This document shows, in pieces, positions 1 through 8,278 of a DNA stretch of 40,349 bases (its first letter is position 1; each line of letters starts with the position of its first letter). The DNA is from Bifidobacterium breve (GTDB taxonomy: Bacteria > Myxococcota_A > UBA796 > SXON01): contig CALQBK020000022.1 of assembly GCA_943328795.2 (NCBI GenBank), forward strand, positions 1 to 40,349. The letters are read 5' to 3'. A program made the position numbers and the translations under genes. The notes under the pieces were generated by a model, which did no database searches, was not told where the DNA came from, and saw only the letters and a list, made by a program, of their open reading frames with translations.

Positions 1-546
1 CACCAGCAGCGCGACGACTGCGCCAGCCGACCGACTGCCGAGCACGCCGAGGGCGATCGGGATCGCCAGCGCGCTCCGCCGTTGCAGCGCGACGCCGAGC
101 GGGGGCAGGAGCGCGTAGGCCAGCGTGAGGTGGTGTGAGAACGGGCCGTGCGCCTCCCGGAACAGGCCCTCGACCGCGCCCCACCCGCCGACGAGCCCGG
201 CGACGACGAGCCCGGGCCGGGTGTCGGGGCGGGTCGCCTGCGCGAGCAGCACCGGGAGCGTGAGCAGCGGAACGACCGGCCAGGCGTGCCCGAGGCCCTC
301 GTGGAGGTTCCCGGAGATCGGCACCAGGACGAGCCACAGCGCGATGTACGCCCAGGTCGCGCCGCCGCCGACCGGCCGGAGGCGCGCGCCGCGGAGCCAG
401 GCCGCGGCGGCCACCACGGCCCCGAGGCCCACGGAGACCTCCGACGCGAAGGTCCCGAGGGCCGCGGCAGGCAGCGCAACAGCGAGGGCGACCGCGGCTG
501 CGCGGTTGACCGCACGCTCGGTCCGGCCGCCCGGGGCTTCGTTCAC
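1..546 (-). CDS. O-antigen ligase/Wzy-like polytopic membrane protein, partial (continues past the left edge)
   Basis: Open frame from GTG at 546 to the window edge; hydrophobic translation VNEAPGGRTERAVNRAAAVALAVALPAAALGTFASEVSVGLGAVVAAA...HEGLGHAWPVVPLLTLPVL...AHGPFSHHLTLAYALLPPLGVALQ; GTGA overlap with the stop of the preceding gene (543-545). Not in the ORF track because it is open at the edge. Confidence 0.6.
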   Translation of the reverse strand, partial: MNEAPGGRTERAVNRAAAVALAVALPAAALGTFASEVSVGLGAVVAAAAWLRGARLRPVGGGATWAYIALWLVLVPISGNLHEGLGHAWPVVPLLTLPVLLAQATRPDTRPGLVVAGLVGGWGAVEGLFREAHGPFSHHLTLAYALLPPLGVALQRRSALAIPIALGVLGSRSAGAVVALLV

Positions 547-1094
547 GTCGTGGTCTCGGCCAGCTCCCCGGGCATCCAGATCGCGGACTGCTCGCTCACG
601 TAGATGGGGACCCGGTCGCCGCTGGGCGCCTCTTGCCAGAACTCGAACGCGTACTCGGTGAACACGCGCCCGCGGAGCCGGCGCACGCGGTTGACCTTGA
701 GCTCCGCCCACATCGCGGGGCCGATCCGGCCGAGCCCCGGGAAGCGGGCCGACTTGATGTGGGTCCCGTACCCGACGTGGTCACGCAGGCCGAGCCCGTA
801 GACGGCGTGCAAGCTCCCCAGCGTCCCGGTGAGCTGCACCATCACTGCGCCCGGGACGTGTTTGGGGTGGCCGCGCCGCACGACCTGGGCGTCCACGAAC
901 GGGCCGAGGCGCGTGGTGTCCGTGCGCACGCGCACGCAGTCCGCGTCGAGTTGTTCCACTGCGTCGGCGAACCAGGCGTCCGGGGCGTACAGGCAGTGCT
1001 CAGCAAAGTCGGTCGGCAGGGTCATGGGCGCGCGGGTATCCAGGCCGCGGGCGACGGCAGCGAGAAAAGTTTCGCGGGCGGCCGCCCGTGACAA
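543..1094 (-). CDS. Hotdog-fold/thioesterase-like or DUF-type protein
   Basis: 183-aa ORF with sensible composition; segment ...MVQLTGTLGSLHAVYGLGLRDHVGYGTHIKSARFPGLGRIGPAMWAELKVNRVRRLRGRVFTEYAFEFWQ resembles hotdog thioesterase-type proteins. An ATG at 1022 is an alternative start (MTLPTDFAEHCL). Confidence 0.5.
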   Translation of the reverse strand: MSRAAARETFLAAVARGLDTRAPMTLPTDFAEHCLYAPDAWFADAVEQLDADCVRVRTDTTRLGPFVDAQVVRRGHPKHVPGAVMVQLTGTLGSLHAVYGLGLRDHVGYGTHIKSARFPGLGRIGPAMWAELKVNRVRRLRGRVFTEYAFEFWQEAPSGDRVPIYVSEQSAIWMPGELAETTT

Positions 1095-1126
1095 GCCTGT
1101 GAAACCACGGGGGTAGAACCGTCGGG

Positions 1127-2110
1127 ATGGCGCACCCCTCCACCCTCCACGCAGGCCCGCCCCCGGCCGGGGACTCGGTCCCAGGCGCGCGCGAGCTCGC
1201 GGCCGAGCTCCACAACCTGCTCGACCGAATCGAGCCCGCCGGCTGGTCGGAGGACCGTGCGCGCGAGCTGCGCGCCCGCGTCTCGTCGATCCAGGGTCAC
1301 CTGGCCGCGCTGCTGGAGTGTGCCCCCGCCGCGGGCTGCGCGCCGGCGCTCGCGGCGCTGGACAGCCGCATCGGCGAGGCCCTCCCGCGGGACGACACGT
1401 CGTCGTTCGCGGCGTCCGCGTGGGTCCGCTTCTCGCACGAGGTGCACCCGGCCTACGAAGCGCTCCTCCGCGCCGTGGCGCCCGACGCCGCGGGCGGGCG
1501 CTCGCTGCGCCCCACCAACTACGCGCGCAACGTGTTCCACATGATCGGCGCCACCAGCGTGCTCTTCTTGCTGAGCATCATGCCCGGCCGCCCGTGGATC
1601 ATCGGCGCGGCGCTGTCCATCACCATCCCCGCCTGGATCGTCGAGTACCTGCGGCGCTCGCGGCCGCGGTTCAACGACTGGATGATGTGGGTCTTCGGCC
1701 CCGTCGCGCACGCGCACGAGCGCTTCCGGGCGAACTCCGCGAGCTGGTACGCGACGGCGATGACCATCTTGGCGTTCACGGCGCCGACCCCCGCCGCGAT
1801 GATGGGCGTCGCGGTGCTCGGCTTCGGTGACCCGTTCGCGGCCATCGTCGGCCGCCGGCTCGGGCGCACCCCGATCCGCGATGGGCGCACGCTCGAGGGA
1901 TCGCTCGCGTTCGTCGCGTTTGGCTGGGCGGCGGGCGTAGCCGCGCTCGCCGCGTTCGCGCCGGGGGTCGAGGATCGCGTGGTGGTGGCCCTCGTCGCGG
2001 CCGTGTTCGGCGCCCTGGCCGAGCTCTTCAGCTACGGCCTGGACGACAACCTCACGATCCCACTCGGCGCCGCGCTGGGGGCGTCGATCGTCATGGGGAT
2101 CGGCGCGTAG
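1127..2110 (+). CDS. CTP-dependent polyprenol/diacylglycerol kinase-like membrane protein (dolichol kinase/phytol kinase family)
   Basis: NYARNVFHMIGA...GFGDPFAAIVGRRLGRTPIRDGRTLEGSLAFVAFG is characteristic of the SEC59/DGK1/VTE5-type kinase family; multiple TM segments. Confidence 0.7.
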   Translation: MAHPSTLHAGPPPAGDSVPGARELAAELHNLLDRIEPAGWSEDRARELRARVSSIQGHLAALLECAPAAGCAPALAALDSRIGEALPRDDTSSFAASAWVRFSHEVHPAYEALLRAVAPDAAGGRSLRPTNYARNVFHMIGATSVLFLLSIMPGRPWIIGAALSITIPAWIVEYLRRSRPRFNDWMMWVFGPVAHAHERFRANSASWYATAMTILAFTAPTPAAMMGVAVLGFGDPFAAIVGRRLGRTPIRDGRTLEGSLAFVAFGWAAGVAALAAFAPGVEDRVVVALVAAVFGALAELFSYGLDDNLTIPLGAALGASIVMGIGA

Positions 2111-2152
2111 GCCGGGGCGCAGCAGCCGGCTCGCGGGGATAGAGACCGTGCC

Positions 2153-3160
2153 GTGAACATCTTCCTCGTCCCGTACACGTGGCACCGCCACCTCGCGCTG
2201 GGTTGGGTCTGCGCGGCCGCCGCGCTGGTGGCCTGGTGGGTGGTGTTGTTCGTGGCGACGGTCTCGCCGTTCTGGAACATCGACTGGGACGGCCCGGTGT
2301 TCCTCGGGTGCGTCGGGGGGGCGATCTCGGGGGCGTCCGTGTTGGCGGAGCAGACGCTGTTCCGGAAGGCGGTCTGGCGCCGGTTGCTGCTGCCGGTGCT
2401 GGCCGCTGCGCTCTCGTTCGGGGTCATCCTCGGCGGGTTCTGGATGTGGACGCGCGTCATCGGCCCGTTGCTGTTCTCGGCGGACGGGCAGCTCGACCTG
2501 GCGGACAGCTCGCTCGTCGCGCTTCGCTACCGCCTGCCGGCGTGGATGGGCGCAGGCGTCGGCGTCGCGTTCGGGCCCACGGTGCTCCGGCGAGGCCGGG
2601 GGATCCTCACGCACATGTCCGGCGGCGCGGCGTCGGGGCTCATCGCCGGCTGCACCTGGTACCTGTTCGGGTACACGAAGTCCGCGCTCGGGTACTCCGA
2701 CTTGTACGTGGCCAGCGCGTTCGGCGCGATGGCGATGGGGCTCTCGTTCGGCTGGCTCGCGTGGGGCATCCCCGACTCGTTGTACGCCGGCTGGCTGCGG
2801 ATCGTCACCGACAACCGGCACGCCCGCCGCATCCCGATCGACGGGCTCGACGGCCGGGGCCGCGAGCGCTTCGTCGGCCACTTCCCGGTGGGGCTCGACT
2901 TGTTCCTGCCGGCGGAGGACGGCGTGCTCGAGCTGCACGTGTCCGTGATGGTGAACGCAAAGCAGCAGTACCGGGCGCGCGGGCTCACGCTCGCGCCGAC
3001 GACCGTCCGGCGGTTCCTCGAGCGGGTCGACTTGCGCTACGACCCGAAGCGCCCCGCGCCGCTCGAGACCGAGCTGTCGAGCGGCGATCGCATCTTGTGC
3101 GGGCCCGCCGACAACCCCTCCGTGCTCGAGTTCCTGATGCTGCCGAAGGAGGAGCGGTGA
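2153..3160 (+). CDS. Polytopic membrane protein with C-terminal FHA-like domain
   Basis: Hydrophobic N-terminal two-thirds; C-terminal FVGHFPVGLDLFLPAEDGVLELHVSVMVN...LSSGDRILCGPADNPSVLEFLMLP fits an FHA-like pattern. Confidence 0.5.
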   Translation: MNIFLVPYTWHRHLALGWVCAAAALVAWWVVLFVATVSPFWNIDWDGPVFLGCVGGAISGASVLAEQTLFRKAVWRRLLLPVLAAALSFGVILGGFWMWTRVIGPLLFSADGQLDLADSSLVALRYRLPAWMGAGVGVAFGPTVLRRGRGILTHMSGGAASGLIAGCTWYLFGYTKSALGYSDLYVASAFGAMAMGLSFGWLAWGIPDSLYAGWLRIVTDNRHARRIPIDGLDGRGRERFVGHFPVGLDLFLPAEDGVLELHVSVMVNAKQQYRARGLTLAPTTVRRFLERVDLRYDPKRPAPLETELSSGDRILCGPADNPSVLEFLMLPKEER

Positions 3161-4593
3161 CGCGCCTGCTCCTGGCTCTGCTTCTCCTGGCCGGCTGTGC
3201 CGAGTCGCCGCTGGTCGCGCTCCCGGCCACCACCACGCGCGTGGCGGCCCCCGTCAGCGCGAACGAGGGCCAGCAAGAGCTCGTGATGCACATCTTCGCG
3301 GACCGGGACGAGTGCATGGGCGCCGTGGACGCGAAGGACGTGGACCTCTGCATGCCCTACGTCGACCGCTCGACCGGCCAGGTTCGGGTCGCGTTCCAGA
3401 TGCGGGTGGACGGGGAGAAGTGGGCGATCCCGCTGCCGGAGGACGGCATCGACATCTTCCACAAGAAGCACGAGGTGAAGGCCGGCGGGATGAAGGAGTT
3501 CCAGGTCGTCCCGCACGACCCGCAGCGCAGCCCGCAGCTGTTCGTGCTCCTGATCGACGGCTCCGGCTCGATGGCCATCGTCGACGACGCGACGGGCAAG
3601 AGCCGGATGGAGAAGCTCAAGGCGGCGCTGCTGGACCCGGACGTCGTCGAGTCGTTCTTCCCGTCCGAGACCTCCACGGCGGTCGTCCCGCTCGTGTTCG
3701 CGGGCGCGGGGCCGCCGACCCCGCTCGGTGGGAAGTGGGTCGTGCAGAACAAGAAGGAGTACCGCCAGCTCGTGCGGGACGTGCTCCAGGTCGGCGCCGG
3801 GTACACGTACCTGTACAACGCGGTGGACTACGGCACGTCGACGCTGTTGGAGCAGGCGGAGATCAAGGCGGCGATTGAAAACAAGAAGATGCAGCCGACG
3901 CTGATCGTGCTGACCGACGGGTTCAACAACGAGCGCCCGGACGACACCTGCGGCGCCAACGCCCCCCGGCTCGAGGCCTTGCTGAAGCGCCTCGACGGGG
4001 TGCGGCGCGGCGAGACCGTGAACATCACCTCCCGGCCGGTCGTGTACACCGTCGGCCTCGGCGTGAAGGCCTGGCGCAACCTGCTGCTGCCCGAGGGCAC
4101 CGACGTGCGGCCGAAGGACCTGTGCCGGGCGACCGCGGACCAGCTCATCAACGGCGGCGTCGAGAACCGCGGCGTGGACAACGCGGCGCTCGGCTGGATC
4201 GCCCGGACCGGCGGGGGCTTGAGCTACACGAAGCGCGACCCCGCCGGCCTCGCCGAGGCGTTCAAGGCCGCCGCGGCGCTGCGCTATGCGTGGTTCGAGG
4301 TCCGCTACAAGGTCGATCCCTACTACCTGCGGCGCACGTTCGAGACGAAGGTCCGCCTCACGTCGCTGTTCCGCACCGAGGCCGCGATCCAGTTCTACCC
4401 GTCGGGCTGGTTGGATGCGCCCCCCGGCGCGCTGGACCCCGATGGGTGGGCTCGTCCCCCGAGCTTCTTGTCCTCGCTCGGCCTCGTGATGCCCGCGCTC
4501 GCGCTGTTCGCCACGCTCGGGTACCTGCCGAGCGCCTGGTTCAACATGAAGCGCACGCTGTTCGGCCGGATGGTGCGCCGCAAGCGCAAGTAG
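3157..4593 (+). CDS. von Willebrand factor A domain lipoprotein
   Basis: GTG start at 3157 overlapping the previous stop; lipobox-like VTRLLLALLLLAGC; MIDAS-like LFVLLIDGSGSM; C-terminal TM segment SSLGLVMPALALFATLGYLPSAW. Confidence 0.75.
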   Translation: MTRLLLALLLLAGCAESPLVALPATTTRVAAPVSANEGQQELVMHIFADRDECMGAVDAKDVDLCMPYVDRSTGQVRVAFQMRVDGEKWAIPLPEDGIDIFHKKHEVKAGGMKEFQVVPHDPQRSPQLFVLLIDGSGSMAIVDDATGKSRMEKLKAALLDPDVVESFFPSETSTAVVPLVFAGAGPPTPLGGKWVVQNKKEYRQLVRDVLQVGAGYTYLYNAVDYGTSTLLEQAEIKAAIENKKMQPTLIVLTDGFNNERPDDTCGANAPRLEALLKRLDGVRRGETVNITSRPVVYTVGLGVKAWRNLLLPEGTDVRPKDLCRATADQLINGGVENRGVDNAALGWIARTGGGLSYTKRDPAGLAEAFKAAAALRYAWFEVRYKVDPYYLRRTFETKVRLTSLFRTEAAIQFYPSGWLDAPPGALDPDGWARPPSFLSSLGLVMPALALFATLGYLPSAWFNMKRTLFGRMVRRKRK

Positions 4594-4610
4594 CCGAACC
4601 CGCGACCCGG

Positions 4611-5771
4611 CTAGCCCACGAGCCGCGGCCGTGCTGCGCGCACGGCCTCGAGATCGCGGAACAGCGCGAGCTCGGCGTCGGCGACGTCCTCGAGCATCGG
4701 CTGGAGCGCGGACCAGTCGCCCGCGTCTTCCCCGCTCTTCCCGCGCTTCCCCCGGGCGAGCCGGCTCGCGTGCAGGGCGAACACGCGCCACTTGTCGCCC
4801 GCCGCTGTCGTCGGGGCCGACATCGCCGCGAGCTCGGGCCAGCTGAGCTGGGTCCCTGCCTGCTGCAGGTACGCCGCGTAGATGAAGCGGAAGCCGGCGC
4901 CGCCGGTGCCGATCTCCTCTTGCATGCGCACGACCCCGGCCAGCCACTCGCGGGCCTTGTCGTTGCCGAGGCGCGTCGGCCACGCCGCGATCTCGCGCCC
5001 CAGGTGCCGGATCCCGCGCACGCCGAGCCAAGGCAGCACCGCCGGGAACTTCAGCATGTGGTGGCAGACCTCCTTCACGCTCTTGTCGACCGCGGCGCGG
5101 AGGTCGGCCTGGGCGACCGCGGGGTCCACCGCCTGCGCGCGGAAGCCGGTCGGGTAGTAGAGCAGGCCGCGGGGCAACAGCGCGTGGGTCCCGGAGAACC
5201 GCGCCCGGCGCAGCGCGTCGACCGGGCACTCGAACAGGCACTCCATCACCGGGTCGCTGACGATGTACACGGCGTCCGGCCCCGACCCGCGGCGCTCCAG
5301 GACGAGCAGGTTGTGCCCGTTGAAGTGCACGCGCATCGGCCGCGGGATGTAGGGCAACCAGTAGATGTTCACCTGGAGCCCGACGCGCTTGCCCTCGGCC
5401 AGCAGCGCGTCCAGGCGCGCCATGCCCTTCTCCGGGGAGCGGAACGTCTCCCGCGCGTACGTGACGCCCAGCCGGGAGCAAGCGTTCTTGAAAATGCGCC
5501 CGGGGAACGAGCGGAACGTCGTGAGCGGGTGGCCCATCACGCGCACGAAGGAGAAGTGCGAGAAGAAGAGCCCGCTGCCGATCCCGAACACCATCGGCTC
5601 GGTGATGGCGAAGCCGGCGTTCTGGAACATCGAGGCGGTCACGCCGCTCTCGCAGTGGCCCGCGTGCAGGTGCCGGAAGCCGCTCACGGCGTCGATGGAC
5701 AGCGCGGTGCCGACTTGCACGGGGCCGGAGCCGCTCGCCCCGGGGGAGAGCGCCGTGGGCTCGCTGCTCAC
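4611..5771 (-). CDS. BtrH N-terminal domain / DUF4872-like protein (acyltransferase-like)
   Basis: HLHAGHCESGVTASMFQNAGFAITEPMVFGIGSGLFFSHF matches the BtrH_N signature as remembered; it lies at the end of a DAR-type gene cluster. Start taken as the ATG of MSSEPTALSPG (TGATG overlap region near 5768-5771). Confidence 0.75.
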   Translation of the reverse strand: MSSEPTALSPGASGSGPVQVGTALSIDAVSGFRHLHAGHCESGVTASMFQNAGFAITEPMVFGIGSGLFFSHFSFVRVMGHPLTTFRSFPGRIFKNACSRLGVTYARETFRSPEKGMARLDALLAEGKRVGLQVNIYWLPYIPRPMRVHFNGHNLLVLERRGSGPDAVYIVSDPVMECLFECPVDALRRARFSGTHALLPRGLLYYPTGFRAQAVDPAVAQADLRAAVDKSVKEVCHHMLKFPAVLPWLGVRGIRHLGREIAAWPTRLGNDKAREWLAGVVRMQEEIGTGGAGFRFIYAAYLQQAGTQLSWPELAAMSAPTTAAGDKWRVFALHASRLARGKRGKSGEDAGDWSALQPMLEDVADAELALFRDLEAVRAARPRLVG

Positions 5772-6181
5772 GGGGTGTCCGGCGCGTCGGGGACCAGGCG
5801 CAGCTTCGCGACGGGGATGTTGAGCGCGTCGGCGTACGGCGCGAGTGCTTCGTCCGAGAGGCCAGCGAACACGGCGGGCTTGAGGTGGCGGCGCACCTGC
5901 CAGCCCCACTTGTTGGTCTCGTTCGCGAGCTGCCCCGCGTCCATCTGCACCACGGCCATGTGGTACCCGAGCGGGCTCGTGCGACCGGCGCGGGCGTCCT
6001 CCCAGGCGCGCGTGATCTGCGCGACCGTGATCGCGGTCGAGACTTGCGTCACGGTGGTCTCGACCTCCCACCCGATCGTGGGCACGCCGACGTACTGCCC
6101 GTCCGCGCCGACCGCGTAGTTCAGCTTCTCGTGGCCGGCCAGGCAAGCGCCGGGGTCCTGGGGCACGTCCTGGATCTTCAT
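5768..6181 (-). CDS. Conserved-looking small protein of unknown function in the DAR-type cluster
   Basis: 137 aa from ATG at 6181: MKIQDVPQDPGACLAGHEKLNYAVGADGQYVGVPTIGWEVETTVTQ...; tightly packed between darB-like and btrH-like genes. Confidence 0.7.
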   Translation of the reverse strand: MKIQDVPQDPGACLAGHEKLNYAVGADGQYVGVPTIGWEVETTVTQVSTAITVAQITRAWEDARAGRTSPLGYHMAVVQMDAGQLANETNKWGWQVRRHLKPAVFAGLSDEALAPYADALNIPVAKLRLVPDAPDTP

Positions 6182-6182
6182 C

Positions 6183-7331
6183 CTAGACGGCCCGCAGGAG
6201 CGCCCAGCCGCAGGAGAAGCGGCCGCTCTCGGGGACGAGGAGCACGACGCCGTCGCCCTTTTGCAAGCGCCCGCTCGCGAGGAAGTCGTCGAGCATGATG
6301 AGGCTCGACGCGCACCCCGTGTTGCCGCGCTGAACCAAGTTCGAGCACCAGCGCTCGTACGGGATCTCAAAACCCGCCTGGACGAGCGCGTCGTGGGTCT
6401 TGTCCCGGAAGAACTCGGATGAGTAGTGCGGCAAGAACCAGGTGGCGTCGTCCGCCGTGAACCGGTGCTTCTTGCGCACCACGTCCAGGGCGCGCGCGCA
6501 GGTGTTCACGATGTGCTTGCCGAGGAGCTTCACGTCCTGGTGGATGTTGAGCACGCCGCCCCGGATGCCGGCCTCCATCGACTCGCCGTCCCGCCACCCG
6601 ACCAGGCCGCCGGACGGCGTCGGGTCTCCCCCCATGTACATGCAGACGGGCAGCTCGTTCGCGAAGGACACGAGCTCCACGAACTCGACCTTGAGCGAGA
6701 GGCCAGTCTCCCGCGGGCGGTCTTGCACGACGCACGCGCCGGCGCCGTCCGACAGCATCCACCGCAGGAATTCCTGGTTGAACCCGAGGTACGGGTCCTC
6801 CTCCTCCGCCAGCGTGCGCGCGGCCAGCTCGGCCCGGAACGCGCCGCTGCGCAGCACCATCGAGGTCCGCTCGGCGCCGGACACCACGGCGTTCCGCGCG
6901 CCCCCCGCCTTCACCGCGAGCGTCGCGTACTTCAACGCCGAGATCCCGGCCGAGCACACGCCGTGCAAGCTCGCGATCTCGCAGGGCGCCGCGCCAAGCT
7001 CCCCGTGCACCATCGACGCGTGGCCGGGCATCAGGTGCTCGGGGATGCTCGTCGCGCACGCGAGCAGGTCGATGTCGTCGAGCCCGAGCCCCCGCGCGCC
7101 CATTGCGGCGCGGATGGCCTCCGCCGCCAGCCCGGCGGTGGTGTGCGTAGGCAAGCCGGTGGCCGGGTCGATCGCGTAGTGGCGGTGCAGGATCCCGTTG
7201 TTCTTCAGGATCCGGCTCTTGAGCCGGGACGGGTCGTTTCCGACGCGCCCGAGCACCTGCTCGATCGCGTCATTGCCGATCGCCGGACCTGGCAGGACGG
7301 AGCTCGTTGCGGTGATGAAGGCGTCGGGCAT
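6183..7331 (-). CDS. darB: StlD/DarB-family beta-ketoacyl synthase III
   Basis: 382 aa; active-site Cys in LHGVCSAGISALKYA, His in LPHYSSEFF, Asn in QRGNTGCASSLIML; ILKNNGILHRHYAI typical of the DarB/StlD family. Confidence 0.85.
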   Translation of the reverse strand: MPDAFITATSSVLPGPAIGNDAIEQVLGRVGNDPSRLKSRILKNNGILHRHYAIDPATGLPTHTTAGLAAEAIRAAMGARGLGLDDIDLLACATSIPEHLMPGHASMVHGELGAAPCEIASLHGVCSAGISALKYATLAVKAGGARNAVVSGAERTSMVLRSGAFRAELAARTLAEEEDPYLGFNQEFLRWMLSDGAGACVVQDRPRETGLSLKVEFVELVSFANELPVCMYMGGDPTPSGGLVGWRDGESMEAGIRGGVLNIHQDVKLLGKHIVNTCARALDVVRKKHRFTADDATWFLPHYSSEFFRDKTHDALVQAGFEIPYERWCSNLVQRGNTGCASSLIMLDDFLASGRLQKGDGVVLLVPESGRFSCGWALLRAV

Positions 7332-7372
7332 CGGGGTGTGAGGCAGGAGGAACGTGGAGGCGGAGCGCGCGA

Positions 7373-8278
7373 TCAGGCCACGGGGAGCCGGGCGAGACGA
7401 TCGAGCCAGGGGTCCACCCAGCGACGGAACAGCACCTCGACTATCACGAAGGGCACGAAGAGCCCGATCACCGAGCTCAAGATGAAGCACAGGAGCGCGA
7501 CCGCCGAGAGGTCGCGCGCGAGGGTGCCGGGCCGCGTGACGGCGCCGATGATCGTCGCGAAGACGGGGAAGAGCCGCCCTACGACCTGCTCGCCGGCGGC
7601 GTGGGGGTAGCTGACGGTGGCGGTCACTTGGTCCGCGAGCAAGGCGGCGGGGGCCGCGCCCCGGGGCTCGGCGCCGAGGCGCTCTGCCGCGACGCGGCCG
7701 AGCTCGGCAAGGCGCGTGAACGTCTCGGACCCGAGGCCGGCGGCCGGGAGCGCCTTGATAGCGTCGCGCTTCCCGGTCAACATCCACGCGAGGGTCGTGA
7801 AATAGCTCGCGAAGACGGACCCGCTGTGGGTAGCGACGACGCGGTCGGTCACCATCCCGCCTTGCGCCTGGACCAGCTTCACGAGGCGCCGCCAGCCTGT
7901 CACCCACATGTTGCGGCACGAGATGAGCGTCAGCACGCGCTGTCCGACGAACAGCCCGCGGTCCGGTCCGGTCAGCAGCGCGGCGAACGGCTGCGACGGG
8001 GACAGGAACCACACCTGCGCGGCGAGCACTACGAGGTCCCAGTCCCCCGGCGGGAGCGCCAGCCGCTGGATCGGCGCCGGGCGCCCCAGGACGGTCTCGG
8101 GGAACTCGCCGAAGAAGGTGTTGACCTTCCACGGGAACGGGAACGGCGTGACGGGCTCGAGCGCGACGTAGTGCACCTCGTGCCCGGCGTCGGCGAACGG
8201 CTTGGCGAAGCTCTCCGCGACGGTCTTGAGCTGGCCGCTCTGCGACCACCAGATCACGAGGACGCGTCGTGGGGTCAT
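7373..8278 (-). CDS. darA: DarA-like dialkylresorcinol condensing enzyme (flavodoxin-like N-terminus, C-terminal TM)
   Basis: VLVIWWSQSGQLKTVAESFAKPFADAGHEVHYVALEP (flavodoxin-like loop) and adjacency to darB; C-terminal hydrophobic helices. Confidence 0.75.
   Translation of the reverse strand: MTPRRVLVIWWSQSGQLKTVAESFAKPFADAGHEVHYVALEPVTPFPFPWKVNTFFGEFPETVLGRPAPIQRLALPPGDWDLVVLAAQVWFLSPSQPFAALLTGPDRGLFVGQRVLTLISCRNMWVTGWRRLVKLVQAQGGMVTDRVVATHSGSVFASYFTTLAWMLTGKRDAIKALPAAGLGSETFTRLAELGRVAAERLGAEPRGAAPAALLADQVTATVSYPHAAGEQVVGRLFPVFATIIGAVTRPGTLARDLSAVALLCFILSSVIGLFVPFVIVEVLFRRWVDPWLDRLARLPVA

Noticed and set aside
1022-2938. 638-aa minus-strand ORF
   Set aside because: Antisense shadow of the CTP-kinase-like and membrane FHA-like genes; low-complexity R/H/E/P composition.
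3037-5481. 814-aa minus-strand ORF
   Set aside because: Overlaps the vWA gene antisense and the btrH-like gene out of frame; no recognisable domains.
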